Assembly: GCF_021129155.1 (NCBI RefSeq)
Contig: NZ_JAJOMC010000020.1
Coordinates: 1 to 64,000, forward strand
Direction of reading: 5' to 3'
Length of the DNA stretch: 64,000 nt
DNA from: Arthrobacter sp. AK04
GTDB taxonomy: Bacteria > Actinomycetota > Actinomycetes > Actinomycetales > Micrococcaceae
Part shown: piece after piece, positions 25,773 through 33,527 of the stretch
Layout: every line of letters starts with the position of its first letter
Position numbering within the stretch: position 1 is the first letter of the stretch
Notes under the pieces: generated by a model
Told to the model about the DNA's origin: nothing
Seen by the model: the letters and a program-made list of their open reading frames with translations, nothing else
Databases searched by the model: none
Made by a program: the position numbers and the translations under genes

Positions 25773-25793
25773 ATTTGTCGGGGGACAACATCA

Positions 25794-26984
25794 ATGACGA
25801 ACAATCGGTCCGGGCTCGAGCCTGTCCAGCCGGCTCCGGATCCCGGACCGGGGCCAGCACGGCGGCCCCGGCGGAAGTCCGGCGCCATCGCCCTCGGGGT
25901 CTCGCTGGCATTCTTCGTTGCCGGTGCTGCTTCACTGCCGGCGGCTTTCTCCGGAGGCCTGGCGCCGGTCGCCGTGCGGACCCCGGCTGCGGTGGCCACC
26001 TCCACAGCCACCACTGCCCCGTCGGCCACGCCCGCGCCGTCGTCCGTTCCAACAGTCCTGGACACCGGCGTGCCGCTGGACGTCGAAACCACTCCTCTTG
26101 TGGCGCCGGTTGCCGCGCAAGGTCCGGGACCGCAGCATGCCTTCACCACCACAGCGTCTGAGCTGCTGGCCACCCTTCCGATCAAGGGCCGCGCCCCCAA
26201 GACCGGCTACGACCGTGCCCTGTTCGGGCAGGCATGGGCGGACGTGGACCGGAACGGCTGCGACACCCGGAATGACATCCTCCAGCGTGACCTGACGGGT
26301 ATCACGTTCACGAACAGTGTCCCCTGCAAGGTACAGTCCGGGACGCTGGCGGACCCCTACACGGCGACGTCCATCAGCTTCCTGCGGGGGAGCGGGACCA
26401 GCAGCAAGGTCCAGATTGACCACGTGGTTGCGCTCAGCGACGCCTGGCAAAAGGGCGCACAGCAGCTGACCACCGAAAAGCGGACGGCGTTCGCCAACGA
26501 TCCGCTGAACCTTCAGGCGACGGACGGGCCCACCAACCAGAAGAAGGGCGACGGCGACGCCGCCACCTGGCTGCCGCCGAACAAGGGGTTCCGGTGCGAA
26601 TACGTTGCCCGGCAGATTTCGGTGAAGGCGGCGTACAGCCTGTGGGTCACTCAGGCCGAGCACGACGCGATGTCTCGGATCCTCGCTGGCTGCGCCGGCC
26701 AACCGGCGCCGGCTAACCAGGCACCGGTCAACCAGGCTCCTGCCGCCCCGGCGCCCGCACCCGAGGTTGCTCCGGCCGAGCCTGCACCGGCGGCTGTGCC
26801 ACCGGCCCCCGCGGCTCCTGCGCCGGTGGTGCCCGCGCCTGCTCCTGCTGCCCCGGCACCCGCCGTGTACTACGCCAACTGTGCCGCTGTCCGGGCGGCG
26901 GGCGCAGCGCCGCTGTCCACCGGGCAGGCAGGCTACCGGGCCGGGCTGGACCGCGATTCGGACGGCGTTGCCTGCGAAAGCTGA
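25794..26984 (+). CDS. Membrane-anchored HNH (DUF1524-like) nuclease with Excalibur domain
   Basis: This is a 396-residue envelope protein. A hydrophobic segment at about residues 30-55 follows a basic N-terminus and acts as signal or anchor. A proline/threonine-rich linker runs to about residue 125. Residues 135-300 form the nuclease part: YDRALFGQAWADVDRNGCDTRNDIL, KVQIDHVVALSDAW with the catalytic histidine, and LNLQATDGPTNQKKGDGDAATW. A long Ala/Pro linker leads to a C-terminal Excalibur calcium-binding motif ending DRDSDGVACES. Such enzymes are expected to cut DNA outside the membrane. The ATG at 25794 follows the terminator; the upstream in-frame GTG would run through the stem and is rejected. 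Confidence 0.8.
   Translation: MTNNRSGLEPVQPAPDPGPGPARRPRRKSGAIALGVSLAFFVAGAASLPAAFSGGLAPVAVRTPAAVATSTATTAPSATPAPSSVPTVLDTGVPLDVETTPLVAPVAAQGPGPQHAFTTTASELLATLPIKGRAPKTGYDRALFGQAWADVDRNGCDTRNDILQRDLTGITFTNSVPCKVQSGTLADPYTATSISFLRGSGTSSKVQIDHVVALSDAWQKGAQQLTTEKRTAFANDPLNLQATDGPTNQKKGDGDAATWLPPNKGFRCEYVARQISVKAAYSLWVTQAEHDAMSRILAGCAGQPAPANQAPVNQAPAAPAPAPEVAPAEPAPAAVPPAPAAPAPVVPAPAPAAPAPAVYYANCAAVRAAGAAPLSTGQAGYRAGLDRDSDGVACES
26865..26981 (+). repeat. Excalibur module, copy 1
   Basis: This encodes 39 residues starting VYYANCAAV and ending DSDGVACES. It pairs with the module at 27844-27960; I count 29 of 39 identical residues. Confidence 0.8.
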
Positions 26985-27048
26985 CCCATTGACTTGGGGT
27001 TTACACGCCCCATTGCATCACCATCTCAACCATTTCCTAGGGGGAAAC

Positions 27049-27963
27049 ATGACCAATTATTCGAACCACCCGTATGCTCCTGCGCAGCCGCAGCAGCGCT
27101 GGAAACCGACCGTGCTTTTCTGGATTGTGGCGGCAGTGCTGCTGCTCCTGCTTATACCCTTCGCTTTGGTGGGTGGGGTGGGAATGGTGCTGTTCATTCT
27201 TGGTCTTGCTGCCCTGCTCACCGGGCTTTATGCATTCCTCTTCAAAAGGCGGTCCTGGGTGGGGCTGCCGCACCGCAAGTCCGGCGGGCTGGTAGCTGTT
27301 TCCGGATTTGTCGCACTGATCCTGGGTGCGGGCGTAGTTGGTGCCACCGCCGCCCCGCGGGTGGAGACCGACAAGGCAACCCTGGTCAGCCCCGTAAAGG
27401 CATCGGCAACGGCTACGCCAACGCCTACACCCACTGCTACCAACCCAGCCAATTCAACCTGCAGCACTGCTGCTGCAACGCAGAAATACAGCAACCAGAC
27501 GCTCACTTGCACCATGGGAGCCGACCAGCGCCTTGTATGGATGACTGAAGCTGATTCCAAGCGCGTCCTTGCCGAGAAGGCTGCAGCGGAAAAGGCTGCC
27601 GCCGAGAAGGCAACGGCAGAAAAGGCAGCCGCTGAGCAGGCTGCTGCCGCGCAGGCTGCGGCGGAAAAAGCTGCGGCGGAAAAGGCTGCAGCCGACCAAG
27701 CCGCCGCGCAGCAAGTCGCGGCAGAACAAGCTGCCGCAGCTCAGGCGGCCGCCGCCCAAGCAGCGGCTGAGCAGGCGGCACGGGACGCTGCTGCCCGCCA
27801 GGCTGTACCCGCGCCGGCACCCGCAGCACCGGCGCCGTCGTCGGTGTACTACGCCAACTGTGCAGCTGCCAAGGCGGCGGGCGCGGCTCCACTTTACGCA
27901 GGCCAGCCCGGCTACCGCCCTGCCATGGACGGCGACTCTGACGGCGTGGCCTGCGAGCGCTAG
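27049..27963 (+). CDS. Membrane protein with coiled coil and Excalibur domain
   Basis: This is a 304-residue protein. Three hydrophobic segments (about residues 18-40, 42-65 and 78-100) give an N-terminal membrane domain. A Thr/Pro linker and a segment with a cysteine pair (STCSTAAATQKYSNQTLTC) follow. An alanine/lysine/glutamate repeat (AAEKAAAEK units, about residues 178-245) is predicted to form a long helix or coiled coil. A C-terminal Excalibur module close to that of the preceding nuclease ends the protein. AGGGGGAA precedes the ATG and 64 bases separate the genes. TTGACT at 26989 could be a -35 of its own. The function is unknown; it is a surface protein and possibly a partner of the nuclease. 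Confidence 0.78.
   Translation: MTNYSNHPYAPAQPQQRWKPTVLFWIVAAVLLLLLIPFALVGGVGMVLFILGLAALLTGLYAFLFKRRSWVGLPHRKSGGLVAVSGFVALILGAGVVGATAAPRVETDKATLVSPVKASATATPTPTPTATNPANSTCSTAAATQKYSNQTLTCTMGADQRLVWMTEADSKRVLAEKAAAEKAAAEKATAEKAAAEQAAAAQAAAEKAAAEKAAADQAAAQQVAAEQAAAAQAAAAQAAAEQAARDAAARQAVPAPAPAAPAPSSVYYANCAAAKAAGAAPLYAGQPGYRPAMDGDSDGVACER
27844..27960 (+). repeat. Excalibur module, copy 2
   Basis: This encodes 39 residues from VYYANCAAA to DSDGVACER, with spaced acidic residues that bind calcium in the family. Confidence 0.8.
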
Positions 27964-27981
27964 CCGCAGGCTCGAATCCTG

Positions 27982-28025
27982 AAAGCCGTGGGCACCTTCT
28001 CCTCCGAAGGTGCCCACGGCTTTTT
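27982..28025 (+). terminator. Strong intrinsic terminator
   Basis: AAAGCCGTGGGCACCTTC and its perfect complement at 28006-28023 form an 18-bp stem with loop TCCTCC, followed by T residues to 28025. It ends the Excalibur gene pair. Confidence 0.92.
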
Positions 28026-28141
28026 CACGCCGCATCTTTCACGTTTGACAGCGTGCTCCTCCGGATTGACGAAAGCTGTCTCTAACCGCACACCTTTTGG
28101 CTTCTTTAGTTGCAAATCCTGAAAGGAACCTGAAAATTTCC

Positions 28142-28171
28142 TAGACACTGGAATAGCCGCAGGTCTAGGCT
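28142..28171 (+). promoter_or_regulatory. Promoter of the LVIVD-repeat gene
   Basis: TAGACA (28142-28147) and TAGGCT (28166-28171) are spaced by 18 bases, 45 bases ahead of the ATG at 28217. The transcript would include the GGAGG site at 28204. Confidence 0.5.
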
Positions 28172-28216
28172 GAGCGCCATTGGGGGCCCAAGAAAAAATT
28201 CAGCTGGAGGCAAAGC

Positions 28217-30157
28217 ATGCCACAACGCAGTGGATTGGTAGTTTTTGCAGCTTTAAGTACCCTGGCGCTATCAACAATCGGACTCACCGGCGCCCTTGCA
28301 CACCCGGACGGCCAGGACGGCATGGACGAGGGTCACCTCGTTGGCAGCGGAGCGTTCGGGAAGATCAATCTGGTGGATGTGGTCGACCTGACCGATACCC
28401 CGGACCTCATTGCAGATGTAAGTGTTTCTCCCGACGGGAACACCGCCTTCCTCGCCAATTGGGGTGAGCCTGACTGTGCGGGACCGGAAACCGGAGGGCA
28501 GAACAGCCCGGATGCCGGCGTTTACATTGTCGACATCACAAGCGTGGATCAAGCGGAACCGGAGGCGGGAACCGAACCTGAACAGGTGGGATTCATCCCC
28601 TCACACCAGGACACCCGTCCCGGCGAAGGCCTCCAGGTTGTGGCCGTCAGCACCGCAAACTTCACCGGTGATGTCCTGGTGGTCAACAACGAAGCGTGCG
28701 GCAAGAACGCCAAAGGCGGCGTATCCCTTTATGACGTCAGCGACCCCCTGAACCCCAAGAAGCTGTCCGAGAATTTCGGTGACCGCGAACCGGGCAGCCG
28801 TGATGCGAATGAAATCCACAGCGTTTTTGCCTGGGACGCAGGGGACGGGGCCTACGTGGTGGTCACCGACAACGAAGAGACCGCGGACGTGGATATCTTC
28901 GACATCACCAACCCGCACCGGCCGCGCCTGGTAGCGGAATACGACCTGAACGATTTTGACGTGGACCAGCCCGATCTGGGGCTCACCGAATCTTTCCTGC
29001 ATGACATGGTGGTCAAGGAAATCGACGGCGAATTCATCATGCTGCTCTCTTACTGGGACGGCGGCTATGTCCTCCTGAACGTTGATGATCCCGCAAACGC
29101 CGTGTTCCTCGGCGACTCGGAGTTTGCACCGGTGGACCCCGAACTGCTGGAATCCCTGGGCGTCTCGCTCACGCCCGAGGGCAATGCGCACCAGGCCGAA
29201 TTCACTGCAGACAACAGGTTCATCATCACTACGGACGAGGACTTCGCCCCCTACCGCACGGACGACTTCACCATCACCAGCGGCGCTTACCAGGGCACCT
29301 ACCCGTCAGCGATCGTCTCCGGGGGCCAGACCCCGGCCATTCTGGATGACCTGACCTTGAATGGTCCGGTGGTTTACGGCGGCTACGGCTGCCCGGGCTC
29401 CGCTGCCATCCCTACTCCTGAAAGCATCCCCGGCTACCTGGACTCGCTCGCAGCCGGAGAGGAAGCCACCCTTGTCCTCCAGAGGGGTCCCGCGGGAGAC
29501 CCAAGCGCAACCGAGGAAGCGTGCTTCCCGGGTGAAAAGGCCCACGAGGCAGCGCTCGCGGGCTGGGATGCGGTGGTCTTCGTCAACCATCACAGTGGTG
29601 AGGCCACCGCGGGTGAGCCGTTCTGCGGCTCGGGCGCCTTCGTGGATGAGATCGTCGCCGTATGCACCACCCATGCTGCATTCCACCGGCTCTTCGACCT
29701 GGCCCCGCTGGATGCGCCGTGGAGCTACCCTGAAAACCTGCCAATAGGCACGGTAGGGGCTGACATCGAAGTGGGCTCAATCTTTGACGGCTGGGGCTAC
29801 GTCCACCTCCTGGATGCGAACACCCTTGAAGAGCTGGACACCTTCGCCATCCCGGAAGCCCATGATCCCGCCTACGCCCTCGGCTACGGGGACCTGAGTG
29901 TCCACGAGGTCGCCGTTGATCCGCAGGATCCTTCGCTGGCGTACCTTGCGTACTACTCCGGCGGCCTCCGGGCGGTCCAAATCCAGTGCAGCAACCCCGC
30001 GGACAATGCCACCTGTGAGCTGGTGGAAGTCGGTGGCTACCTGGACCAGGCCGGCAACGACTTCTGGGGAGTGGAAACGTTTGTTGGCGAGGACGGAATG
30101 ACCTACGTCCTGGCCAGTGACCGGGACAGCGGCCTCTGGATCTTCACGGATCCGTAG
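28217..30157 (+). CDS. Secreted LVIVD-repeat beta-propeller with inserted PA-like domain
   Basis: This is a 646-residue exported protein. A signal peptide (about residues 1-28, cut near ALAHP) is followed by a beta-propeller built from LVIVD-type repeats: KINLVDVVDLTDTPDLIADV, GVYIVDITS, GVSLYDVSDPLNPKKL and VDIFDITNPHRPRLVAEY. At about residues 369-495 a domain with paired cysteines and the DAVVFVNHHSG strand looks like a protease-associated (PA) domain interrupting the propeller. Further repeats (YVHLLDANTLEELDTF, LAYYSGGLRAVQI) close it. Such proteins are extracellular and of unknown function. It stands alone between terminators. Confidence 0.8.
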   Translation: MPQRSGLVVFAALSTLALSTIGLTGALAHPDGQDGMDEGHLVGSGAFGKINLVDVVDLTDTPDLIADVSVSPDGNTAFLANWGEPDCAGPETGGQNSPDAGVYIVDITSVDQAEPEAGTEPEQVGFIPSHQDTRPGEGLQVVAVSTANFTGDVLVVNNEACGKNAKGGVSLYDVSDPLNPKKLSENFGDREPGSRDANEIHSVFAWDAGDGAYVVVTDNEETADVDIFDITNPHRPRLVAEYDLNDFDVDQPDLGLTESFLHDMVVKEIDGEFIMLLSYWDGGYVLLNVDDPANAVFLGDSEFAPVDPELLESLGVSLTPEGNAHQAEFTADNRFIITTDEDFAPYRTDDFTITSGAYQGTYPSAIVSGGQTPAILDDLTLNGPVVYGGYGCPGSAAIPTPESIPGYLDSLAAGEEATLVLQRGPAGDPSATEEACFPGEKAHEAALAGWDAVVFVNHHSGEATAGEPFCGSGAFVDEIVAVCTTHAAFHRLFDLAPLDAPWSYPENLPIGTVGADIEVGSIFDGWGYVHLLDANTLEELDTFAIPEAHDPAYALGYGDLSVHEVAVDPQDPSLAYLAYYSGGLRAVQIQCSNPADNATCELVEVGGYLDQAGNDFWGVETFVGEDGMTYVLASDRDSGLWIFTDP

Positions 30158-30173
30158 GCAGGACCGGCAATCG

Positions 30174-30201
30174 CGGAGGGGGCGTCTGGGCGCCCCCTCC
30201 G
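30174..30201 (+). terminator. Intrinsic terminator
   Basis: CGGAGGGGGCG and CGCCCCCTCCG form an 11-bp stem with loop TCTGGG, followed by TTCATTT. It lies 16 bases after the propeller gene and may serve the convergent gene at 30241 too. Confidence 0.82.
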
Positions 30202-30240
30202 TTCATTTAGGGCCTGGTTCGCTTTCATTGAGGGGAATGA

Positions 30241-30675
30241 TCAGTGCGAGGTCAGTTCGCGCATCAGTCCGAGCTGTGACAGGAACTCCACCTGGTCGAA
30301 GTAGAAGTGGTGGGATGTGATTTCGCCTCCTTCAACCCGGGCGATGTCGCAGCTCCGGACCCTGACCTGCTTGCCCGTAGCCGGCATTGTTTCGCCGGTG
30401 GGCAGGCTCAGCGGTCCGGTGTTCGTCCCTACAACGAAGCCCTCGTCGATGGCCACGTTCCCGGCCTCGTAGCTGTCACCGTGCTCGTATCGGACGTCGG
30501 GCATCGATTCCCAGAAGTGGAAAAGGTAGTTGGTGATGGCGTCGCGCCCGGCCAGTTCCCCTTCATCAGGGGTGTAGGCAACAGCGTTGGCGGCATAGCA
30601 CCGGGCCAGCGTCTCTTTGTCCTTGTTGTCCATGGCCGTGGTGAGACGGTCCATGACTTCGCGTGCCTGTCCCAT
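30241..30675 (-). CDS. SnoaL-like NTF2-fold protein
   Basis: This is a 144-residue protein of the SnoaL-like/ester-cyclase group: MGQAREVMDRLTTAMDNKD, LAGRDAITNYLFHFWESMPD and VEGGEITSHHFYFDQVEFLSQLG. Members of the fold act as cyclases, isomerases or hydrolases and many are uncharacterised. GGAGG lies ahead of the ATG at 30675; an upstream in-frame start would add 33 residues without family similarity. There is no operon partner. Confidence 0.82.
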   Translation of the reverse strand: MGQAREVMDRLTTAMDNKDKETLARCYAANAVAYTPDEGELAGRDAITNYLFHFWESMPDVRYEHGDSYEAGNVAIDEGFVVGTNTGPLSLPTGETMPATGKQVRVRSCDIARVEGGEITSHHFYFDQVEFLSQLGLMRELTSH

Positions 30676-30806
30676 TGTGGACCTCCAATTTTTGGGCGGC
30701 CTCACGGAAGCGGGGGCCGCTTCGTGGATTGGTTCCGGCTGCTGCCGGAACCTCTTTAATTGCACGTCCGCCAAATTTTGCTGTCAACGGACGCTGCTAC
30801 CCTGCT

Positions 30807-31205
30807 TCAGAACGGCAGCGTCACCAGTGCCAGCAGGGCCGGGACGGTGGCGCCGAGGGTGCCCGGGATGCTGTCGCCTTTCTTCGGATAGTGGCCCAGC
30901 ATGTCCGCCAGGAACATGGCCGGAGCGGTCAGCACCATGTTCAGGCAGCAGTAGACCACCAGGGTGTAGCCCACCACCAGGTAGCCCATGTTCACCGCGG
31001 CCACCCCCGCCAGGACTCCCAGGCCGATCACCAGGTTCCGGAACCCGGTGGGGATGGCCCACATCATCACAGCCGGAACGTTCCGCGGTGGGGTGCTCAG
31101 GAACTTTTGCGCCCACGGCCGGTCCATCAGGAAGCTTTCCAGCGGGAACACCGCGATGTACACCACGGCGGCGAGGACCGCGAAGATCTGGGATACGGCG
31201 TTCAT
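30807..31205 (-). CDS. DUF1304 membrane protein
   Basis: This is a 132-residue protein with four predicted membrane helices and the DUF1304 features FPLESFLM near residue 22 and YCCLNMVLTAPAMF in the third helix region. The function is unknown. TACTCT ends six bases ahead of the ATG, so the transcript is probably leaderless. Confidence 0.82.
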   Translation of the reverse strand: MNAVSQIFAVLAAVVYIAVFPLESFLMDRPWAQKFLSTPPRNVPAVMMWAIPTGFRNLVIGLGVLAGVAAVNMGYLVVGYTLVVYCCLNMVLTAPAMFLADMLGHYPKKGDSIPGTLGATVPALLALVTLPF

Positions 31206-31211
31206 GAGGGA

Positions 31212-31217
31212 AGAGTA
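31212..31217 (-). promoter_or_regulatory. -10 element of the DUF1304 gene, probably leaderless
   Basis: Read on the minus strand it is TACTCT, followed by six bases and the ATG at 31205. No Shine-Dalgarno sequence is present. Confidence 0.45.
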
Positions 31218-31313
31218 CGACGCCGGTGCGCGCCTTCCCTATCCCCTGCAAGGGGGTTCCGGGGTGCTTGGGAAATCCCCACTTTGGGGGATTGCGGTGC
31301 GGCCCCTCGGGCG

Positions 31314-31319
31314 GATACT
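31314..31319 (+). promoter_or_regulatory. -10 element of the LuxR gene, probably leaderless
   Basis: GATACT ends six bases before the ATG at 31326. It differs from TANNNT at the first base. No ribosome-binding site is present. Confidence 0.4.
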
Positions 31320-31325
31320 GGAGCT

Positions 31326-32375
31326 ATGTGGGAGGAGCGCGCTGAGCGTGCCCGGCGTGACATCGCCGCCCTGGCCACCAGCGGAATGAACCTGGCGGAC
31401 CTTTACCCCGCCGCGCTCGCCGTGGTGCAGCGGACGGTGCCGTTCGACCAGGGGTGCTGGGCCGGCGTCGACCCCCACACCCTGGTGATGACGTCCATTA
31501 CCAACTGGAAGCCATGGCCGGTGCGGGAAGACGAGTACGTGGAGTATTCGGCGCGCTTCGCCGAGACTGAATATGCTGGCAACGAGCCAAACACCTTCGC
31601 CCAGCTGCTGCAGCGCCCACGTCCCATCGCCCGCATGTCCGACGCGCCGCACCGGGAGGTAGTCCGCAGCGTCCGGATCAACGACCTGCTGAAGCCTCAG
31701 GGCCTGGAACACGAGCTGCGGGCGGCCTTCCGGGTGGACGATGCATGCTGGGGTGTCGGCAGCATCTTCCGCGACGCCGGCCGGGATTTCACGGACCGTG
31801 AGGTGGAGTTCCTCGCAGCGGTGACAGCCACCCTCGCGGCAGCCACCAGGATCGCCGTGAGGGCAGGGCACCCAACCCGGGCAGCCGCCGTCGGCCCGGT
31901 GATTGTCATCGCCGGCCCGCACGGGGAACTGAAGGCGGCAACCACCGCCGCCGTTACCTGGCTGGCCGGGGTGGAGGATGCCTTGCCGGGCCGTTTCAGC
32001 ATGGTGCTGTACTCACTGGTGTCGCAGGCTTCAGCCGCAGTGTCCGGCACGGCCCGGGCCAGGATGCGCGACGCCGGGAATAACTGGGTGGTGCTGCAGG
32101 CCAGCCGCCTGATCACCGGCGACGATCCATGGCAGATGGTGGTCACCGTGGAACCCGCCACCACCCATGACCTGGCCACCCTGCTGCTCGCAGCCTATGG
32201 AGTCACGGCACGCGAGCAGGAGGTCTGCCTGGAGGTGCTGTCCGGGAACGCAACGGCAGACATCGCCCGCCACCTGTTCATCTCGCCGCACACTGTGCAT
32301 GACCACCTCAAATCGCTCTTCGAGAAGGTGGGTGTGGGCAGCCGCGGCGAACTGGTGGCCAGGCTGGTGGCCTGA
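31326..32375 (+). CDS. GAF-like / LuxR helix-turn-helix regulator
   Basis: This is a 349-residue regulator. An N-terminal sensory region resembling a GAF domain covers about residues 20-175. The C-terminal LuxR-type DNA-binding domain is at about residues 285-348: GVTAREQEVCLEVLSGNATADIARHL, HTVHDHLKSLFEKVGVGSRGEL. There is no phosphoacceptor domain, so it is not a classical two-component regulator. The ABC exporter genes follow after 177 bases in the same direction, which makes them a candidate target. Confidence 0.85.
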   Translation: MWEERAERARRDIAALATSGMNLADLYPAALAVVQRTVPFDQGCWAGVDPHTLVMTSITNWKPWPVREDEYVEYSARFAETEYAGNEPNTFAQLLQRPRPIARMSDAPHREVVRSVRINDLLKPQGLEHELRAAFRVDDACWGVGSIFRDAGRDFTDREVEFLAAVTATLAAATRIAVRAGHPTRAAAVGPVIVIAGPHGELKAATTAAVTWLAGVEDALPGRFSMVLYSLVSQASAAVSGTARARMRDAGNNWVVLQASRLITGDDPWQMVVTVEPATTHDLATLLLAAYGVTAREQEVCLEVLSGNATADIARHLFISPHTVHDHLKSLFEKVGVGSRGELVARLVA

Positions 32376-32478
32376 CAGCAGGCCGGGGTGCCGCCCCTGT
32401 GCCAGTGCTGTAAAGCCCTTCCTCGCCGGTGCAGGCGCTTGTATGCTGTGGATCGGAGAGCCGGGAAGCCTGGTCGGC

Positions 32479-32524
32479 CCGCAGCCAGCGGCTGCGGAAC
32501 GCCTTGGCGCCGCCACAGGCGTTC
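32479..32524 (+). promoter_or_regulatory. Tandem stem-loops in the leader of the ABC exporter
   Basis: CCGCAGCC/GGCTGCGG (32479-32497, loop AGC) is followed immediately by GAACGCCT/AGGCGTTC (32497-32524, 12-base loop). Both stems are perfect 8-bp pairs. A TATGCT hexamer at 32442-32447 could be the -10 of a transcript starting just ahead of them. No T-run follows. Confidence 0.4.
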
Positions 32525-32552
32525 GCGTGACGAGCCAAGGAGCGGACTGTCC

Positions 32553-33527
32553 ATGGATGCAGCAGCACAACCCGTGATCGAAGCCCGCGGCCTGGTTAAG
32601 GACTTCGGTAAAACCCGGGCCCTGGACGGGCTTAGCCTGAGCGTGGCGCCGGGGGAGGTGCACGGCTTCCTGGGCCCCAACGGTGCCGGCAAATCCACCA
32701 CCCTGCGGATCCTGCTGGGCCTGATCCGGCCCACCTCGGGCACCTCCCGGGTCTTCGGGCTGGACCCGTGGGCCGAGCCGGTAGCCGTGCACCGGGACGT
32801 CGCATACGTTCCCGGTGACGTGAGCCTGTGGCCGAACCTTTCCGGCGGCGAAGTGATCGACCTGCTCACCGGCCTTCGCGGCGGTGCTGACGAAAAGCTG
32901 CGCCGCGACCTCGTCGAGGAGTTCGAGTTCGATCCCCGCAAGAAAGCCAGGACCTATTCGAAGGGCAACAGGCAGAAGGTTGCCCTGATTGCCGCGTTTG
33001 CCCGCCCGGCGCGCCTGTACCTGCTGGATGAGCCGAGCGCCGGCCTGGACCCTGTGATGGACGCCGTGTTCCGGCGCCAGGTGGACCGGGTCAGCAGGGA
33101 CGGGGCTACGATCCTGCTGTCCAGCCACATCCTCAGCGAAGTGGAACAGCTCTGCCACCGGGTGACCATCATCCGTGCCGGGACTGCCGTGGAAACGGGC
33201 ACCCTGGGCGAACTGCGGCACCTGCAGCGCACGCATTTCCGGGTTACCGGGCTGGCCGATCCCGCACGGGTGGCCGCGTTGCCGGGCATCCACGGGGTGA
33301 GCGTTGCCGGCAGCGCGGCAGAGTTCGACGCCGATGCCGGTGACCTCGGGTCTGTCCTGGCCGGCATCGCGGAACCCGGCATCAGCGGGTTGTCGGCGGC
33401 CCCGCCGTCCCTGGAGTCTTTGTTCCTGCGCCACTACAGCGACGGCAACGGCAAGCGGACTGGCAAAGGCAGGCGGACCGGCGGCGCCGCAGAGGGCAGC
33501 GAGCGCACGGACAGCGGGGTGCTGTGA
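32553..33527 (+). CDS. ABC exporter ATPase (drug-resistance type)
   Basis: This is a 324-residue ATPase. Walker A is GPNGAGKST near residue 48. Walker B is LYLLDEPSAGLDP near residue 160. The signature segment is the degenerate YSKGNRQKVAL instead of LSGGQ, as is usual in this group. A C-terminal extension of about 100 residues ends in a basic tail. It energises the permease encoded by the overlapping next gene. Relatives export polyketide antibiotics such as tetronasin. AAGGAG lies 11 bases before the ATG, a rather long spacing. Confidence 0.88.
   Translation: MDAAAQPVIEARGLVKDFGKTRALDGLSLSVAPGEVHGFLGPNGAGKSTTLRILLGLIRPTSGTSRVFGLDPWAEPVAVHRDVAYVPGDVSLWPNLSGGEVIDLLTGLRGGADEKLRRDLVEEFEFDPRKKARTYSKGNRQKVALIAAFARPARLYLLDEPSAGLDPVMDAVFRRQVDRVSRDGATILLSSHILSEVEQLCHRVTIIRAGTAVETGTLGELRHLQRTHFRVTGLADPARVAALPGIHGVSVAGSAAEFDADAGDLGSVLAGIAEPGISGLSAAPPSLESLFLRHYSDGNGKRTGKGRRTGGAAEGSERTDSGVL

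Noticed and set aside
25734..25793. Upstream GTG start for the HNH nuclease gene
   Set aside because: It would place a perfect terminator stem inside the coding sequence. The ATG at 25794 gives a normal basic N-terminus and anchor.
27586..27790. Short tandem repeats read as a CRISPR or satellite array
   Set aside because: The repeats are in-frame codons for alanine, lysine and glutamate in a predicted coiled coil, with no spacers.
30663..31325. Extended N-terminus for the LuxR regulator
   Set aside because: The extension crosses the DUF1304 and SnoaL-like genes on the other strand and is low-complexity. The ATG at 31326 follows a promoter-like hexamer.
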